A stretch of DNA of 64,000 nt from Haliotis asinina (GCF_037392515.1 NC_090288.1:11662969-11726968), one strand, 5' to 3'; positions 33,281-44,882 are shown, counted from the first letter of the stretch. Numbers and translations are program-made. Notes: a model not told the origin generated them from the letters alone.

Positions 33281-35345
33281 AAAGGCATACGACTCTGTCC
33301 CTCACGAATGGATTCTGAAGTCTCTTCAGTGTATTGACCTCCCTGAGCGACTACTTGATTTACTCAAGTCTTTAATGAGTTGCTGGTCGACTCAACTTGA
33401 GATGTACTCGCAAGGAGAGGTGCAGACATCGGAATCTATTCCAATCAGAAGGGGAATATTTCAGGGGGACTCCTTCAGTCCATTGCTTTTTTGTCTGTCT
33501 CTAAATCCTTTGAGTTTTCTGCTCAACGGGGAGGAAGGGTACCATCCCGGACCTCCTCAGCACAGATCCCCAACACCTCTCACTCATCTCCTCTATATGG
33601 ATGACATCGAGCTCCTTGCCAAAGGAGAGACCAATTTGAAAGAACAGGTTCTCCTTGTCGAGTCCTTCTCTAATGATATTGGCATGACATTTGGACTCGA
33701 CAAATGTAATACTCTTCATCTGAAACGTGGCAAGGTAGCTAATGATGGATCGGTCAAGTTACAAGGGGGGGGGAGTTATTGAGCATCTTGTGGAAGATCA
33801 GGCCTACACCTATCTTGGAATGCAAGTTCGAGACAAGCTCCAGAATGCCCTGATTCAAGATAAACTTCGGGCCGAGTATAAATCTCGTTTAAAGAAAATC
33901 TGGAGTTCAGAGCTAAATGCTCGAAACAAAGTCAAAGCCACCAATACTTTTGCTGTGCCAGTCCTCTCCTACTCCTTTGGAGTAGTTGATTGGACAAAAC
34001 AAGACATCCAGAGTCTTGACCGCCTGACCAGAAGGATCATGTCTGATAACAGAGCACACCACCCTCGTTCCTCTCTTAATCGTTTATATATGCCAATCAA
34101 TTCAGGAGGACGGGGTTTGATTAATGTGGAAGCTCTTCATGACAGAATTTTATTGTGTACTTTTGCACATATTTATTTGTCAGATGGTCCTCTGGTGATG
34201 CACGTCAAGATTCATGATGAAAGCAAGGAATTCCACAGCTACTTTAAGCGTGCCAAGGTTGTTGGACACAATTTGAAATTTGACGTTGATTTTGTTGATG
34301 GCGATGTACTGCTGGACGGTACAGTGATGGGAGTAAACCAGGTGAAGTCTTTCACCAAGTCTGCCCAGAGTCGGTCCTTTGTGGAGAAGCTTTCGGAGAA
34401 GCCATTGCATCGTGTTTACATGCAGTGTGTGGAACAGAACAGCAATCCAACCGACTCCTTCGCCTGGATGAAGTCGGCTGGTCTCAAATGTGAAACTGAG
34501 GGCTTCCTTTTTGCTGCTCAGGACCAGTCACTTCCCACTCGCAATCGCCAGAATGTGATTCTTAAAGAAAATATCAATATGAAATGTCGTCTTTGCAATG
34601 AATTTACAGAGACTGTCCAACACCTTGTCAGTGGATGCCCTTCCTTGGCACAAACTGCATATCTCAAAAGACATGATGGCATGGCTCGCTGCTTTTATTA
34701 TCGTCTCCGCCATGCCTGTGGCTTTGACTCCGAGGTCCATCCATGGTATGACCCTGAACATGTCCAGGGCGTCCTGGAAAATGATGCTTTTAAACTTCTC
34801 TGGAATAGGCCAATATACAGCCTGAGACGAATACCAACCAACAAACCTGATCTTGTCCTTTTTTATAAAGCCAATGCAATTATTTATATCATTGAATTTT
34901 CTGTCCCTTTTGACAGCAATGTGATTGGCAAGATTCAGGAAAAGCATGATAAATATGCGGACCTCGCCTTTGAAATGTCTCGCTTGCATCCCAAGTACAC
35001 TGTCGTCAGGCTCCCCATTGTTCTCGGTGCCCTTGGTTTGGTACCTCCTGATCTCTTGGCGCAGATGAGGAGAGTGCCCGGGTTCTCCACCGGGAGCACA
35101 GCCCTTTTGACAATCTGGGTAATGCAGAAGGCTGCAGTGTTGGGGAGCCTCCATATTCTCCGGAAAGTTCTTGGTGGGTTCGACTAGGCAGTGTTTCCTG
35201 GGAGAAGTCCCATTCGCTGTCTGGGCTGCGTGTAGAGGGGGCGAGGGCCCTGAGCTGATGATGAGCTTGACCAGCCTGACTGTGCCAGGATCACCCGAAC
35301 CCTCTCTGCTGCATTTTCATTCTAATCTGTAAAATAATAATAATA
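33281..35345 (+). mobile_element. Dong/R4-like LINE, copy 2, 5' truncated
   Basis: It begins at AAAAAAGGCATACGACTC, inside RT motif A, directly after (AAT)n. A run of G at about 33766-33774 shifts the frame. The rest, to TAG at 35185-35187, is open and nearly identical to the long copy. It retains the 33-residue segment lost from copy 1 (NALIQDKLRAEYKSRLKKIW and following). Confidence 0.88.
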
Positions 35346-35351
35346 ATAATA

Positions 35352-35632
35352 AAAAAGGCATACGACTCTGTCCCTCACGAATAGATTCTGAAGTCTCTTC
35401 AGTGTATTGACCTCCCTGAGCGACTACTTCATTTACTCAAGTCTTTAATGAGTTGCTGGTCGACTCAACTTGAGATGTACTCGCAAGGAGAGGTGCAGAC
35501 ATCGGAATCTATTCCAATCAGAAGGGGAATATTTCAGGGGGACTCCTTCAGTCCATTGCTTTTTTGTCTGTCTCTAAATCCTTTGCCAGGATCACCAGAA
35601 CCCTCTCTGCTGCATTTTCATTCTAATCTGTA

Positions 35633-35640
<8 letters not shown>
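35352..35640 (+). mobile_element. Dong/R4-like LINE, copy 3, truncated and internally deleted
   Basis: It begins at the same AAAAAAGGCATACGACTC breakpoint as copy 2, runs to AATCCTTTG, then jumps to the 3' UTR (CCAGGATCACCAGAACCCTC) and ends in CTGTAAATAATAAT. The shared 5' breakpoint indicates tandem duplication. Confidence 0.85.
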
Positions 35641-35691
<51 letters not shown>

Positions 35692-35760
35692 GGATCACCC
35701 AAACCCTCTCTGCTGCATTTCTATCTCAATCTGTAAAAAAATAAAAATAAAAAAAATAAT
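35632..35760 (+). repeat. (AAT)n microsatellite and a fourth LINE 3' end
   Basis: About 58 bases of AAT repeat are followed at about 35690-35745 by AAGGATCACCCAAACCCTCT and a diverged 3' UTR end, then another A/T-rich tail. Confidence 0.8.
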
Positions 35761-36490
35761 AATACATTTCCTAAAACTGCTGAAAGCACACGTACAGTTA
35801 CCACAACAAGCCGCAAGATCGTCAGAAATACACTCAGTTGGGCCAGCGAGAGCCGTTAGGTCAACGAAAGCACGCTCGTGATTCACATGATTCTTATCAA
35901 CAACTTCACATTAGACAGCACAGTTCTGTTAGCTATGTCCTTAGTACTTTTGACGATCAGACAAAATCTGAGGGGTCGTTGTGCCGCATTCCGATGATCA
36001 TCGACTATTTTGTGTTGTGTTTCCCATGGGTATACTGATTTAGATCAGGAAAAGGATTAACTCTTGCATTACATCAACATGCAATGGTTTGGGTGATCAA
36101 ACTTGACTGTATAAAACTTGAGGTGGCGCTATATCCAGTTTGGCTATTTATGTCCAGGGAATTATAATTATATTGAGAAAGGAAATCCTATCTGGTGGTA
36201 TAACCAGTTTGGAGTTATAACGGACGCCATAACCGACTAATCTGCTGGAGAGTGAGTGTGTGAATCGAACCTTGGTCGAAAAAATGAAAGGTGACAAATT
36301 CTGATCAAGTGCATTCTCACTATTACACGAACTGGATATAACAGAGAATTAAGGTGAGGGTCCAGTGTTCAGTCGCTGACTGCGTGTGTGCCACCGGTAT
36401 ATGGCTGTTCATGATGTCAACCACTGGATCCTTATTATTTAGCGCCGTTGTGGTATAGATGGACTAATTCTGGGTGTTGTTCTTCGGAAA
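35761..36490. other. Spacer, no gene seen
   Basis: Unique-looking sequence between the LINE array and the palindrome. No coding region or known repeat is recognised. Confidence 0.45.
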
Positions 36491-36629
36491 AGTAGACTCA
36501 AGTTTTGTTAAGAAGATCTGTAAAAGTTTTAAAAGAACCCATTTTCACTGTATGTATGCATGCAAGCATAGGAAAATGGGTTCTTTTAAAACTTTTACAG
36601 ATCTTCTTAACAAAACTTGAGTCTACTTT
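36491..36629. repeat. Perfect palindrome, 57-bp arms with 25-bp loop
   Basis: 36491-36547 and 36573-36629 are exact reverse complements (AAGTAGACTCAAGTTTTGTT at the outer end). The loop ACTGTATGTATGCATGCAAG.. is 25 bases. It ends five bases before the right arm of the large inverted repeat. Confidence 0.92.
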
Positions 36630-36634
36630 GAGTC

Positions 36635-38115
36635 CACTAGGCGTACCGACTTTATTGTGGCTCTCTCATCCTAACGAGGTACCCATTTGACAGCTTGGTG
36701 GACTGGGACACATAGTCACAGCACTTTGTTTAAGTTTACTGCACGTTGCCGTACCCGCAACTAGGTGTATACACGTGTTCATGTGGCCACCATCCGGTCA
36801 TATACCAACGGATTCGTGGGTTCTTTTAAGTGCACAGGGTTGTGTACTGTACACTAGGGGTTGTGACAATACTGAAAGAGTCTGCACACAAAGTTGACTC
36901 CAAGGTTTTTACACCCGGTCACAGGTGGGCTCGATCCCGAAACCTCAACCTCGCTGGATCACTAGCCTGGCTCCTTAGCCAACTCGCCCACCATGCCTCG
37001 TGCTTGTAATTATATATCGCTACGAGTTTCAAAGCAATAATACTATACTTAAAAGCCAAATAAACGCAATTTTCGAAAAAAATGAAATCTCTTAAAAGTA
37101 AACGTTTATGTTTATGTCTTCTATTTAAAAACTTGAAAAAAAAAGCCAGAGTTGCGGTTCTTTTGTTCTTCACTATATATCTCTATGTAACTAATCAACT
37201 TTAATATTTAGCATTTGGTATATATTTCAGATCTCTGGGAATATTTTAGTGTCACTTTTCTTTGGCCAGTCATGTATGTTTAGCTAGTTCATTTCAAATT
37301 CCTTGTGACAGCAACATTACCCGAATGTTCAATCAGAGTAATAATTTTATGTTACTTTTGAGTTTCTGATTTGGGATTTAATGCAGCTAGGTTTTTTTAA
37401 TAGATTTTATTACATAACCAAAAAGAAAATAATCCCATTTGTGATCATTAAACACTTTTCAGAAATATAGTTGCAAATATAAGGTGAAGATGTGGTAATA
37501 CGTACGTCAGAATGTTAACAAACATGTTTTCTACTTCACTTTAAGCAGATAAGCAAAAACAAAAAAAACCCCAACCCATCTATAACACGAGTTGGTCACG
37601 AATGCAGTCATGTGATAGATACAACTCCGCTATCAATGAACCCCGTCAAATGGTTCTTGCTACAACCACGAACACGCGTACGGCTATCGTACGGCTGTCG
37701 TACGGCTAATTTGAAGGACCACATATTGAAAAAGAAACGAGCGAATGGTAGCTGATTCCGCCTGCATTGGGACTTACAGTGTGTACATATTAAATAACTG
37801 ACTGGACAATTCTTCAAGTGTTTTTATTATTATTTATTTGTTTTGTAACATATCTTACATTGTTCATAAAGTGCAAAGGATCAAGGCAACAAAATGTGTA
37901 TTCATGGTACTGACACAAGCACCAAAATTCGAAAATTCAAGTTAGGCATCACAAGTTACATCTGATTGAACACCTGAAAGATACTTGAATATTTAAATCT
38001 GAGTATAGTTGGTGAATGTCAGCTCAAGTCTTGCCGGAATATGCAGAAGAAAGAGGACCATCACGTGACCCTTAAGTGAGTATCACTGCCAAATAAGGAA
38101 TGACCAATCATGAAA
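36635..38115 (-). repeat. Right arm of the 1.47-kb inverted repeat
   Basis: Reverse complement of 27967-29439. It contains reversed copies of the SINE, the MITE (37043-37178), the A4 downstream flank and part of the A4 3' UTR. It ends exactly where the type B segmental copy 1 begins. Confidence 0.9.
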
Positions 38116-39414
38116 ATCCAGTTTATACAGCAATCGGAGAAAGACAGAGTCCGTGTTGGACAGGGTGCACTGTACCACATTTGGTTCCCTTATTTATAAT
38201 AGGTACTGAGAAAATCGGCTCCCATCAGGGATACCGTGCATAAAGTTAAGAAACACATAACAAGGGCCATAACTCTGTAAATAATTGTAAAACGGCTGCC
38301 GTTTTTGAATTTAATCGAGCATCTGTGTCCTGAAAATACATTACATTACACATTTGGTTTCTCTATATATGATTTGAGAAAATCTGTCCGTATTGGGGAT
38401 CCCGTGTACTAAGTGAAGAAACACATGACAAGGGGCATAACTCTGGAAAGAAGAATCATAACACGGTTTCCGTTTTCGAAGTCCATCAAGACATTTATTT
38501 GGATCCCAATCCGTAACGGTTTTTCTAAAAATCTGTCCCCATTTTCTGGGAGGGAGGAACGGACGGACAGAAGGAGCTAAAAGCAATATTTCCCTGAGGT
38601 CTCGCACTTCGTGGCGGGGCATAGTTAGAGTGGTGTTACTGGTATTCTAAAATACAGTGTATTGCAGAGACTGTAACTGGTGATGTTTGGTTCAAACGCT
38701 ACTGTGAGCAAGCTTGTCAAAATATACACTGCCATTTAGCTTGAGAGAGATGTTGACAGTTGAGATTTGTTGGGGTAAGCGGTTGACAGCCATGAAATAG
38801 ACACACTTCACGACATCTAGGGTAACACCTTAACCCTTACAAGGAATAGATAAAGATTGCACCCCGAAAAGCTAACGCTCACCTGTTTCAGTGCCCGTGT
38901 TTGTGGTCATTGGTGAAGGCGCCCTACACCACATGGAGAGTTAAGATATCCTTGCATGATAGAAAAACATATCTGCTCTTTAGATCACAATATGGTCATT
39001 TCTCATACTGTCATTCAAATGTTCAAGAGCTGGTAAATTGTAGGTTACATTAAGTACGTGCGAGTGAAGTCACACTTATTCCATGTTCCGCCTTGTCTGA
39101 TAACGGCTGTGGGAACGTCAGTGGGAACAACGTACTCTTCGTCCAAGAAGTCGTATCTCATAACTACCACAAGCACCTGTCCCGGAGCAGATACAGCGTT
39201 GGGAAGGTAAATGTTCGTTATATGTACCAGACTGTATGATACAATAATTAGAAGGAAGTGGAATAATATTCAACTAAGACATGCCAGAAGAATTATATGT
39301 GATGCATACATATGTATTCGCCATTTTGACTTCCTTCTAATTGTATGCTCACCGTGTAAATCTGACCTTTGAATAATATATGCTGTACATAAATTGATTA
39401 TAACACACACAAAC

Positions 39415-39500
39415 ACAGACACAGTCAGAGAGAGAGAGACACACACACACAGACAGACAGACACACGTTCACACACTCATACACACAGACACACACGTGT
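39415..39500. repeat. CA/GA-rich microsatellite
   Basis: Mixed (AC)n, (GA)n and (CAGA)n just upstream of B1. It is repeated, shorter, at about 50605-50700 upstream of B3. Confidence 0.8.
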
Positions 39501-39811
39501 GTGGTGTTTGTGCACATTCCATCTATATTAAGAACATATAACATTGACGAGTGAGACAGATATACGTAAATTAGGACTTTACATTAAAATGGAAGTGGTT
39601 GGCGTTTTAACTGACCATGCTTTTTAAAATCCATTCTAAGTGGGCGTTTATACCTCAGACAATATATTTGTAGTTAACTTGATATGTCCGTTCCAGTTTT
39701 GAGTAGTTTTCGGTCTATTTAAGATACAATATCTGAAATTTCGTTTCTATCATCTCCAACAGTGTAATGCATGGAATTGTTTCATGTAGACGTGGATCCT
39801 ACAGACCCAGG

Positions 39812-40001
39812 ATGAACGAGTGTCGGGTGTTGTGCTTGCTGATGGCGCTGATGGTCGCCCTGGAGTCATGTAAGCAGATCTCGCTTTTTGTATTATTGTG
39901 TTTGTTGGGTCTTTTGTGTGATTCTGTCATGTGTTTTGCAGGTGGATGTTGTATTTTGTATCGTCGACGTTATGGAAGTATGTGCTGTTGTGATTGTGCA
40001 A

Positions 40002-40056
<55 letters not shown>

Positions 40057-41184
40057 TGTTGCTGTTTTGTGAGAGAGAGAATGAGTGCGTTTTGTTGTGT
40101 CGTTTTGTCTATTGTATTGTGTTGTACTATTTTGGCTGTGATGTCTGTTGTGTGGAGTATATAGAGAAAGAGGGAGATTTGTTTTGTTGAAGAAATAGGT
40201 AAGTGAGTGAGCTTTAAATAAACTAAGGGATCGTTCATAACATAATCTATGGCTAGCAGCGGTAATGATTTTAAAAGGGTCAAGTGATAAGAGAACATTC
40301 CAACCACAAGACCACCTACCGCTTCCTTTGGAAATAAGGGTGGACCGATAAACAGGTTTGGGTGGAAAGACGGGTGTAATGAGGAGCATGACCAGCTTGA
40401 GGGAGAGGGGTGTGGTAGATGAGTGTTGGGGTATTTGTTGCCACCGGAAAAAAGTGTGGGGTGGACTTTAGAGTAACGTGAGGTGAACTTCACAGTCTTC
40501 ACCCATAACTTCATCTCTTCGATCTGATTCTAGCATCAGCACTGATTTCACCCAAAGACGACGTCAACCCCATTTGTTTGACGACGACGCAGACACTGAT
40601 CGCCCATCCGACGAAGTGTGCCCAGTACTACAACTGCAGTGCCCCCGCCGCTAAACTAAACTGGGAGAAAAATCTACAGGAGTGTCAACCGCCTCAAATG
40701 TACAATCCCGACACACAGAGATGTGAACACTACAGCATGGTCCAGTGTGGCAACAGAGCAGAACCCCTGGGGAAATGTTAGTATCCTGGCTTCTAATCTC
40801 TACCTTGAATCCAAGAGAATGAACATTTGTTCAACATCGCACGCAGCAGTATTCCACTTACATGTCATCGTATCTAAATTGCACAATCGGTGCTCATGAT
40901 GTCGACCACGTGATTGTTTACAACCTTGGACAATTTTTAACCTTGTGTTATGTCTGTTTCCAGGTGAGTATACCAGATACGCATGTCTCGGGGGAAAAGA
41001 CTGTGGCCCTCCCTGTTACATCAACAGCCCCTCCTGCAGGAACCGTCCCGACGGCCTCAACGCCTACCCAAATCGTCCCGGCTCCGGTTACTACACCGTG
41101 TGCGTGAATCAGAGACTGGTCTACACCGGGGTGTGTGGCGATTCTAAAATCTTTAACGCTACACTTCGTGCCTGCAATTGTTAG
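39812..41184 (+). CDS. B1: two-module CBM14 secreted protein, 173 aa (exons 39812-39869, 40534-40776, 40964-41184)
   Basis: Exon 1 encodes only a signal peptide (MNECRVLCLLMALMVALES) and ends T|GTAAGC. Exon 2 encodes a CBM14 module with Cys 34, 48, 54, 70, 83 and 91 (HPTKCAQYYNCSAPAAKLNW, ECQPPQMYNPDTQRC, CEHYSMVQC). Exon 3 starts at a split Cys codon (residue 101) and encodes the variant module (YACLGGKDCGPPC, CRNRPDGLNAYPN, YYTVC, LVYTGVC, IFNATLRACNC), ending TAG. All junctions are phase 1. I chose ATG 39812 over an in-frame ATG 45 bases upstream because that upstream frame is not kept in B3. A (GA)n tract fills part of intron 1. No AATAAA follows the stop; CATAAA at about 41217 may serve. 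Glycan binding outside the cell is inferred from the family. Confidence 0.87.
40010..40053 (+). repeat. (GA)n microsatellite in B1 intron 1
   Basis: About 44 bases of GAGA repeat. The equivalent B3 tract is at 51189-51240 and is interrupted by GACACAGAGAAAG. Confidence 0.9.
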
Positions 41185-41269
41185 CAAATATATGTTGTTG
41201 TAAAATCACACTGAACATAAAACATAGAAGATACCAATATTTCCTTATTCACCCTTATTCTCTATCGGG

Positions 41270-41402
41270 TAACTCTAAGATCCGGGTTAGAATTGATCAT
41301 CAGTAACTCATGCTTGTCGTGAGGGGCAACTTACGAGATCATGTTGTCAGGCTCGCACATGTTATCGCTTCCTAATTGCTTATATCGATGCTCATGTGGG
41401 AG
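41270..41402 (-). repeat. SINE-1 fragment downstream of B1
   Basis: Reverse-strand pieces AAGATCCGGGTTAGAATTGA and ATATCGATGCTCATG. The same truncated piece is at 47575-47702. Confidence 0.65.
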
Positions 41403-41504
41403 ACTTAACAGAAAATTCTACCAGACACCGGGACTGGTAACTTTGAAAACGTATTAATCTTTTCCCGAAGTTGCCAGACCAACTTTCATATTTCAGCTCA
41501 GCAA

Positions 41505-41552
41505 TAATATGTGTGTGCGCGTGTGTGCGCACGCGCGCGCGTGTGTGTGTGT
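41505..41552. repeat. Alternating GT/CG tract (possible Z-DNA former)
   Basis: About 44 bases of alternating purine-pyrimidine, including GCGCACGCGCGCGCGTGTGT. Copy 2 has a shorter tract at about 47818-47852. Confidence 0.75.
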
Positions 41553-41812
41553 TGGTATTTGAGTGTCTTCCCCATTCATTTAGTACAATCTCACTAGTTT
41601 TGATCATGAAACAATGTAAATGCTACTTACTATATTTTTCAATATTTTATTTCACATTTTATTTCATAACTGGTAGGATCTTAGTATCAAGATATCAAAC
41701 ATTGTTCATACTGATTTTCAAACTTTATTAAAGTGCCTTGAACACTCTCGAGAAGCTTCTTGTTACTGGTAGACTGAAAACTCAGTCTGGATGTGATATA
41801 TTTAGTTCCCAG

Positions 41813-42043
41813 GTGAGTATGACCTGTACCATTGTCCGTATAACTGTGAGCCACCGTGGGACTTCTACCGCCCCTCCTGTAGGTACGTCTCTGACGGGCC
41901 CCACGCCGGCAAATAGAAAACGAACAGTCGTCACTACCATGTGTGTTTCAATCAACGATTGGGCATGTGTCTCATTGTACCTGGCGGGCCGAATGTGTTT
42001 AACGCCAACACTTCGCATGTGCGTTACTCAATATATGGTTTGA
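41813..42043 (+). pseudogene. Dead third-module exon downstream of B1
   Basis: After a TTCCCAG acceptor the frame reads C-EYDLYHCPYNCEPPWDFYRP, similar to the B4 last exon (EYDRYACGG.. and SPSCRN). An in-frame TAG is at 41914-41916 and the reading is later out of frame (FNQRLGMCLIV). The preceding sequence (CTTGTTACTGGTAGACTG, GGATGTGATAT) matches the intron before the B4 last exon. It is therefore a relic of a B4-like gene carried along in the segmental duplication. Confidence 0.7.
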
Positions 42044-42299
42044 AGATAAAGGAAATCAAAGCTTATGCCAGGAATGGATGGACCAAATGTAACCCACCAA
42101 AGGGTAAATGAGTTCAGAAAACTGAAACAGACTCCTCTTGAACAGTGTCATTGATGTCTTTAACTCTTTCAAAAATAATCAGCCCTGAACTTAAGCGATA
42201 ATTTAACTTTATAATGAGAAGAATCTTTTTGATACAGAACGAAACATCGCCACAAACTTCAGATCCCCTGACCTTCATCTGACCTAGTAATTCACTCGA

Positions 42300-42415
42300 C
42301 CCAAAGGTGAAGGGGTGGTTTAGTGGTTTACACTTTCGTTAGTCACGCTTAAGAGTCGGGTTCGATTCCCACTTGGGTACAATGCATGGAGTCTGTTTCT
42401 GGTGTCACCAACAAG
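42300..42415 (+). repeat. SINE-2
   Basis: GGGGTGGTTTAGTGGTTTAC, B box GGGTTCGATTCCC, then TACAATGCATGGAGTCTG. Paralogue at 48610-48725. Confidence 0.75.
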
Positions 42416-42442
42416 ACATTATCTACATTTGTCCCCATCTGC

Positions 42443-42690
42443 ATCAATGGGTAGAATAGGTCTTCAGCAACTCATGCTTGTCACAAAAGGCGACTATGCT
42501 TGTTGTGAGGCGACTAACGGGATCGGGTGGTCAGGCTCTCTGACTTGGTTGACACACATCATCGATTCCAAGATCCACAGATCGATGCTAATGCTGAATT
42601 GTCTGTTCTAGACTCGATAATTTACAGACCGTCGCCATATCGGTGGGATATTGCTGAGTGTGGCGTAAAACTAAACTCACTCATTAATTC
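42443..42690 (-). repeat. SINE-1
   Basis: Reverse-strand match from GTAGAATAGGTCTTCAGCAA to GGATATTGCTGAGTGTGGCG, with tail ACTCACTCATT. Paralogue at 48760-48990. Confidence 0.8.
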
Positions 42691-42744
42691 TTTGTTCGTG
42701 CTCTTCCCAATGTACTTCCAGTAACCATGTACTTGGTGCTAGGT

Positions 42745-42940
42745 TGCCGGTGAGGTAGCCAAGTGGTTAAAGAGCCACGCCGGGTTCGATTCCCCATGAA
42801 TATACCGTCGTGGTATTCCTGGAATGGTGACGAACTCACTCACTCACCACATGGATACGATGTTTGGAGCCCATTTCTGGTGTCATCCCGAAGTGATATT
42901 GCTGGAATATTACTAAAAGCGGCGTAAAACTCATTGTAAC
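42745..42940 (+). repeat. SINE-2
   Basis: GGTAGCCAAGTGGTTAAAG, GGGTTCGATTCCCC, then GTGATATTGCTGGAATATTA and AAAAGCGGCGTAAAACTC. Paralogue at 49055-49262. Confidence 0.75.
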
Positions 42941-42959
42941 TGACGTTTTTCTTGTCAGT

Positions 42960-43334
42960 TGTGAAGAATTCATGACAACCCGTCAAATGTTTTACATAGT
43001 GTCTTAAAATTGTGTTTTCGTGGAAAAATGCAAAAACTGAACAGAATGAGAAACTCATTTTTGTCTCGAGTAGTCATGCATGACATTTCCAAATCAGCGA
43101 TTAATTTTGAATATGATAGAAACAGCGATGGTACCAAGTGGCATATGCCACGAACACATGTAATGGCAAGTCAACTGTTGACGATACACGGGAAAATATG
43201 GCTATAAGTCGTGCGCATTCTACTGGAACCTTTTGCAGAAATACATTTTCAGAACCAATTTGTGAGCTCATGAACACATGATCACACTTGGACGTTGTCA
43301 GGTCATTATGTCCATGCCCTCCAGGTCTTCCTAA
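42960..43334. other. Spacer before the 12-bp minisatellite
   Basis: No gene or known repeat is recognised. Confidence 0.4.
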
Positions 43335-44777
43335 TGATATACAACATGATATACAACATGATATACAGCATGATATACAGCATGATATACAACATGATAT
43401 ACAACATGATATACAGCATGATATACAGCATGATATGCAACATGATATACAACATGATATACAGCATGATATACAACATGATATACAGCATGATATACAG
43501 CATGATATACAACATGATATACAGCATGATATACAGCATGATATGCAACATGATATGCAGCATGATATACAACATGATATACAACATGATATACAACATG
43601 ATATACAACATGATATACAGCATGATATACAGCATGATATGCAACATGATATACAACATGATATACAACATGATGTACAGCATGATATACAGCATGATAT
43701 ACAACATGATATACAGCATGATATACAGCATGATATACAACATGATATACAACATGATATACAGCATGATATACAACATGATATACAACATGATATACAG
43801 CATGATATACAGCATGATATGCAACATGATATACAGCATGATATACAACATGATATACAACATGATATACAACATGATATACAACATGATATGCAACATG
43901 ATATACAACATGATATACAACATGATATACAACATGACATGCAACATGATATACAGCATGATATACAACATGATATACAACATGATATACAACATGATAT
44001 ACAACATGATATACAGCATGATATACAGCATGATATGCAACATGATATACAACATGATATACAACATGATATACAGCATGATGTGCAACATGACATACAA
44101 CATGATATACAACATGATGTACAGCATGATATACAACATGATATACAACATGATATACAACATGATATACAGCATGATATACAATATGATATACAACATG
44201 ATGTACAGCATGATATACAACATGATATACAACATGATATACAACATGATATACAACATGATGTACAGCAGGATATACAGCATGATATACAACATGATAT
44301 ACAACATGATATACAGCATGATATACAATATGATATACAACATGATGTACAGCATGATATACAACATGATATACAGCATGATATACAACATGATATACAA
44401 CATGATGTACAGCATGATATACAGCATGATATACAATATGATATACAACATGATATACAGCATGATATACAACATGATATACAACATGATTTACAGCATG
44501 ATATACAGCATGATATACAACATGATATACAGCATGATGTACAGCATGATATGCAACATGATATACAGCATGATATACAGCATGATATACAACATGATAT
44601 ACAACATGATATACAACATGATATACAACATGATATACAACATGATATACAGCATGATATACAACATGATATACAACATGATATACAGCATGATATACAG
44701 CATGATGTACAACATGATATACAGCATGATATACAACATGATGTACAACATGATATACAGCATGATATACAACATGT
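43335..44777. repeat. 12-bp minisatellite, about 120 units (ATACARCATGAT)
   Basis: Units are ATACAACATGAT or ATACAGCATGAT, with scattered ATGCAA, GTACAG and CAATATG variants. All run in one phase with no net indel across about 1.44 kb. Because the period is a multiple of three, five of six frames stay open (Asp-Ile-Gln-His and Met-Ile-Tyr-Asn/Ser on plus, for example). There is no sign of a real protein. Confidence 0.95.
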
Positions 44778-44847
44778 CTGTGTAGTTCGCTTCTGCGTGT
44801 CCAGTTAAGACTTGCTGGCCGTTATTTTCCCGTGTCCGTTCCCGTAT

Positions 44848-44882
44848 GGGTATACGTCATACGTCATACGTCATACGTCATT
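44848..44882 (+). repeat. (ATACGTC)4 heptamer repeat
   Basis: Four tandem 7-base units (ATACGTCATACGTC..) between the minisatellite and segmental copy 2. Confidence 0.85.

Larger units (their letters stand above)
38116..42960 (+). repeat. Type B segmental duplication, copy 1
   Basis: Begins with CCAGTTTATACAGCAATCGG and carries the full series: a conserved non-coding block, gene B1, a dead exon and SINEs. It is collinear with 45210-49270 and 49390-52990. Confidence 0.8.

Noticed and set aside
38341-38622. Reverse-strand open frame repeated three times (also near 45469 and 49533)
   Set aside because: It lies in the non-coding block of the segmental duplications. The copies differ by frame-disturbing changes and there is no splice or domain support.
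39767-39811. Upstream in-frame ATG that would lengthen B1 by 15 residues
   Set aside because: The frame is not kept in B3, and the 19-residue signal from ATG 39812 fits the family better.
40001-40514. Ser/Leu-rich reverse-strand frames across the GA tract
   Set aside because: Antisense of the (GA)n microsatellite and B1 intron; no independent evidence.
43335-44777. CRISPR-like array
   Set aside because: Units are contiguous with no unique spacers, and the sequence is from an animal genome.
43288-44808. Open frame of about 500 residues with Asp-Ile-Gln-His repeats, and similar long frames on both strands
   Set aside because: They are produced by the 12-bp minisatellite, whose period is a multiple of three. 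Several overlapping frames are open at once and nothing else supports a gene.
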